The position numbers and the translations under genes are program-made. The notes under the pieces are model-generated. The model searched no databases and was not told the DNA's origin. It saw nothing but the letters and a program-made list of their open reading frames with translations. Positions 6,595 through 8,489 of a stretch of 8,489 bases of DNA are shown one piece after another. Source of the DNA: an uncultured Clostridia bacterium (GTDB taxonomy: Bacteria; Bacillota; Clostridia; Oscillospirales; Butyricicoccaceae); NCBI GenBank assembly GCA_910589115.1, contig CAJUSB010000134.1, positions 1 to 8,489 on the forward strand. Reading direction: 5' to 3'. The stretch's first letter is position 1, and each line of letters opens with the position of its first letter.

Positions 6595-7935
6595 TTAGAT
6601 GCCTTGCAGCCGTTCCTCAAGCGCGGCCCTCGCCGACTCATACCCCGGTTTACCAAGCAGTGCAAACATATTCTTCTTGTATGCCTCGACCCCCGGCTGG
6701 TCAAATGGGTTTACACCCAGCAGATAGCCGGAAACAGCAAGGCTTTTCCAGAAGAAATACACCAGTTCGCCAAAGGTGTAATCATCCAGACGGTCAAGCG
6801 TGATAACAACGTTCGGTGTACCGCCGTCCACGTGAGCCAGCAGCGTACCTTTCATTGCCTTTTCGTTCATCTGCTGCATGGTCATTCCGGCTGCAAAATT
6901 CAGTCCATCTACATTGGAAGGATCTTCCGGCACCGTAAGGTCATGCCCGGATCGCTCCACCCATAAGACAGTTTCAAACAGCGTCCGCGCGCCATCCTGG
7001 ATAAACTGCCCGATAGAATGCAGGTCGGTCGTAAAATTCGCTGACACCGGGAAAATCCCCTTACCGTCCTTGCCTTCGGATTCGGCCATCAGCTGCTTGT
7101 ACCACTCACCGAACATGGTCAGCGACGGTTCATAGCTTGCCAGGATTTCCGTACCTTTCCCCTTTGACAGCATGATATAACGCACTGCCGCATATTTCAT
7201 TGCATCGTTATCCGGCATTTCCGGCTTGCTGTATGCTGCTCTTGCGTCCGCACAGCCCTGCATGACTTTTTCGATATCCATACCGCCAGCCGCCATCGGC
7301 AGAAGCCCGACTGCGCTCAGGCAGGAAAAGCGCCCGCCAATATTATCCGGTACAACAAAGGTTTCGTAACCCTCTTCTTCCACAAGCCCGCGCAGCGCAC
7401 CCTTATGCGCGTCTGTCGTTGCGTAAATGCGCTCCCTTGCACCCTCCTTTCCATACTTTTCTTCCAGCTTCGCCTTGAACAGCCGGAAAGCAACGGCAGG
7501 TTCTGTGGTCGTGCCGGACTTAGAGATTACGTTGACCGAAAAATCCCGCTCGCCGATGATATCAAACAGGTTCTGCACATAGGCGGAGCTGAGATTATTG
7601 CCTGCGAAGTAGACTTCAACACCTTTTCCGCTGTACAGCTGGTTCCCGAATGGGCCTTTTATAAATTCCAGCCCTGCGCGTGCGCCCAGATAGCTGCCGC
7701 CAATCCCAATCGCCACCAGCACCTCGCTCTGCGCCTGAATCCGCTCTGCTGCGGCCTGGATGCGGGAAAATTCCTCACGGTCATAGGTTTCCGGCAGGTC
7801 GAGCCAGCCCAGCATTTCGCTGCCCGCACCTGAGCGCTCGTGCAGGGCGCGGTTTGCGGCCTCCGCCAAAGGGCGGATATATTCCAGTTCGTGCGCTTTC
7901 AGCCCTGCATTTTGCACGTTTAATTTGATTGACAT
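6595..7935 (-). CDS. pgi: Glucose-6-phosphate isomerase
   Basis: Interconverts glucose 6-phosphate and fructose 6-phosphate in glycolysis, in the cytosol. The 446 residues fit the short bacterial (Bacillus/Clostridium) form. Two SIS domains are visible: AIGIGGSYLGARAG (75-88) and VNVISKSGTTTEP (134-146) bind the phosphate; GGRFSCLSAVGLLP (200-213) follows. ESEGKDGKGIFP (285-296) holds the catalytic Glu region, and TDLHSIGQ contains the catalytic His at 306. VEAYKKNMFALLGKPG (416-431) is the C-terminal pgi signature with the conserved Lys. ATG 7935 is chosen because of a strong Shine-Dalgarno at 7941-7950; the in-frame extension up to 8082 is merely the IIA gene in another frame. The Shine-Dalgarno overlaps the stop codon of the PTS IIA gene, so the two are an operon and probably translationally coupled. 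All key motifs are intact. Confidence 0.97.
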   Translation of the reverse strand: MSIKLNVQNAGLKAHELEYIRPLAEAANRALHERSGAGSEMLGWLDLPETYDREEFSRIQAAAERIQAQSEVLVAIGIGGSYLGARAGLEFIKGPFGNQLYSGKGVEVYFAGNNLSSAYVQNLFDIIGERDFSVNVISKSGTTTEPAVAFRLFKAKLEEKYGKEGARERIYATTDAHKGALRGLVEEEGYETFVVPDNIGGRFSCLSAVGLLPMAAGGMDIEKVMQGCADARAAYSKPEMPDNDAMKYAAVRYIMLSKGKGTEILASYEPSLTMFGEWYKQLMAESEGKDGKGIFPVSANFTTDLHSIGQFIQDGARTLFETVLWVERSGHDLTVPEDPSNVDGLNFAAGMTMQQMNEKAMKGTLLAHVDGGTPNVVITLDRLDDYTFGELVYFFWKSLAVSGYLLGVNPFDQPGVEAYKKNMFALLGKPGYESARAALEERLQGI

Positions 7936-7948
7936 GATGGTCCCCTCC

Positions 7949-8314
7949 TTACGGTTCAATGATCTGGATAACAGTACCGACCGAGACATCGGGCATTGGC
8001 TTATTTTCCACATAAATGGTACCAAGCATCTCGACCTCAGACTGTCCGCTGAAATTAACTGTACAGTGCCCCAGTCCGGCAAGCGTCACGGGTGCTTCCT
8101 GACCGACCGCTGTAATGCGGTATTCGTTCGCACCGACCTTCAACACCTGCCCCGGCCTGATCGTGCCGTTAATCGGCCGGACCTCAACCGAGTAACAATA
8201 GTCCCGCAGTTCCTCCGGCGCACTGTCACCAAAAAGAATGAAGAACCCTGCTTCTTGAAACTCGTCCACGCAGCTGCCGAGTGATTTGACCTTGTTTTCA
8301 TAAATGACTTTCAC
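7949..8314 (-). CDS. Glucitol/sorbitol-type PTS IIA protein lacking the phospho-His
   Basis: A 121-residue protein of the glucitol/sorbitol-specific PTS IIA family (GutA/SrlB), normally a cytosolic carrier passing phosphate from HPr to the membrane IIB-IIC. The family pattern is clear: FGDSAPEELRDYC (28-40), ANEYRITAVG (62-71), GLGHCTVNF (80-88), MLGTIYVENKPMPDVSVGTVIQI (95-117). From recall of E. coli SrlB, the phosphorylated His is residue 43 in YCFIHCHG; the equivalent here is YCYSVEVR, with Val43 and no gap needed to align. The only His in the protein is in GLGHC, which is also conserved in SrlB and is not the active site. The start is GTG 8314, chosen for AAGGAGGT at 8321-8328; an ATG at 8368 lies inside the upstream hairpin region. 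No IIB or IIC gene is in view and its partner is pgi, so a non-transport or regulatory role is possible. Confidence 0.88.
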   Translation of the reverse strand: MKVIYENKVKSLGSCVDEFQEAGFFILFGDSAPEELRDYCYSVEVRPINGTIRPGQVLKVGANEYRITAVGQEAPVTLAGLGHCTVNFSGQSEVEMLGTIYVENKPMPDVSVGTVIQIIEP

Positions 8315-8489
8315 GGAAATACCTCCTTCAAAAGCGTACAAATGGCGGGCAGCGGCGAAAGTCCGCACTGCCGCCCGCCGAATCGTGAGAGGGAAATGAG
8401 CTTAAGAACTATGAAGAAATAAATTGTCGCAAGTTATACTCACATGCGGAAAGACTTGCCGCAGCCGCCCCTTCGGCCCGCCGTCCTTT
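8315..8489. other. Leader region upstream of the PTS IIA gene
   Basis: No gene is identifiable in these 175 bases. On the minus strand, short open frames enter from the window edge and stop at 8440-8442 (ending in GCGKSFRM) or 8402-8404. One of them may be the end of an upstream gene, but neither is recognisable. Downstream of these come the hairpin at 8344-8379 and the Shine-Dalgarno at 8321-8328. No good -35/-10 pair was found, so it is unclear whether the IIA-pgi unit has its own promoter. Confidence 0.5.
8344..8379 (-). promoter_or_regulatory. GC-rich hairpin before the PTS IIA gene
   Basis: GGCGGGC (8344-8350) pairs with GCCCGCC (8373-8379). Within this, GCGG (8352-8355) pairs with CCGC (8363-8366). 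The two stems stack across a small internal loop. On the transcribed strand the hairpin ends 15 bases before the Shine-Dalgarno of the IIA gene. It has no following T run (ATTTGTACG), so it is a weak terminator. An attenuator or an mRNA-protecting structure at a processed operon end would fit. Confidence 0.6.

Noticed and set aside
7936..8082. 49-residue N-terminal extension of pgi
   Set aside because: This is the IIA gene read in another frame; the strong Shine-Dalgarno at 7941-7950 and the family length set the start at 7935.
8315..8368. 18-residue N-terminal extension of the IIA protein from ATG 8368
   Set aside because: That ATG lies within the GC-rich hairpin and has no ribosome binding site; GTG 8314 follows AAGGAGGT and aligns with the family start.

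Overview
The window looks like chromosomal DNA of a Gram-positive Clostridia-type bacterium, most likely a gut commensal of the Oscillospiraceae or Lachnospiraceae. This is an inference from strong purine-rich ribosome binding sites, a clostripain-like (C11) secreted protease, an AgrC/AgrA-type (GHKL kinase plus LytTR regulator) signalling pair, a ROK repressor, and a glucitol-family PTS IIA gene next to pgi. No rRNA, tRNA, CRISPR array or recognisable insertion sequence was seen.

The left half is decaying. Bases 1 to about 420 are AT-rich and hold no confident gene, only a strong stem-loop (223-265) and a possible unidentified remnant on the minus strand. From 2592 down to 425 (minus) runs a clostripain-family protease whose active-site regions are still readable but whose frame is broken by two in-frame stops and two frameshifts. 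Divergent to it, 2611-4073 (plus) is a seven-membrane-segment AgrC-like histidine kinase. It has no leader at its 5' end, and an internal deletion with frameshift has removed the ATP-binding core; its genuine last ~33 residues survive in another frame. Converging on it with a 13-base tail-to-tail overlap is a LytTR response regulator (4414-4061, minus) that has lost the middle of the protein, including the phospho-acceptor Asp, but keeps an open frame and a good ribosome binding site. Three neighbouring genes of one apparent signalling/secretion locus are therefore all inactivated, partly by deletions.

The right half is intact carbohydrate metabolism, all on the minus strand. One unit is a ROK-family repressor (6468-5332) overlapping a HAD beta-phosphoglucomutase-like phosphatase (5357-4704), with a good sigma-A-type promoter carrying an AT-rich palindrome over the -10 box and a rho-independent terminator at 4624-4669. 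The second unit is a glucitol/sorbitol-type PTS IIA protein (8314-7949) followed 13 bases later by glucose-6-phosphate isomerase (7935-6595), the pgi Shine-Dalgarno overlapping the IIA stop codon. The IIA protein appears to have Val where the family's phosphorylated His should be. A GC-rich hairpin (8344-8379) precedes the IIA gene.

The most interesting points are the co-decay of the protease/kinase/regulator locus, with repeat or microhomology signatures at two inferred deletion points, and the His-less GutA-like protein coupled to pgi.
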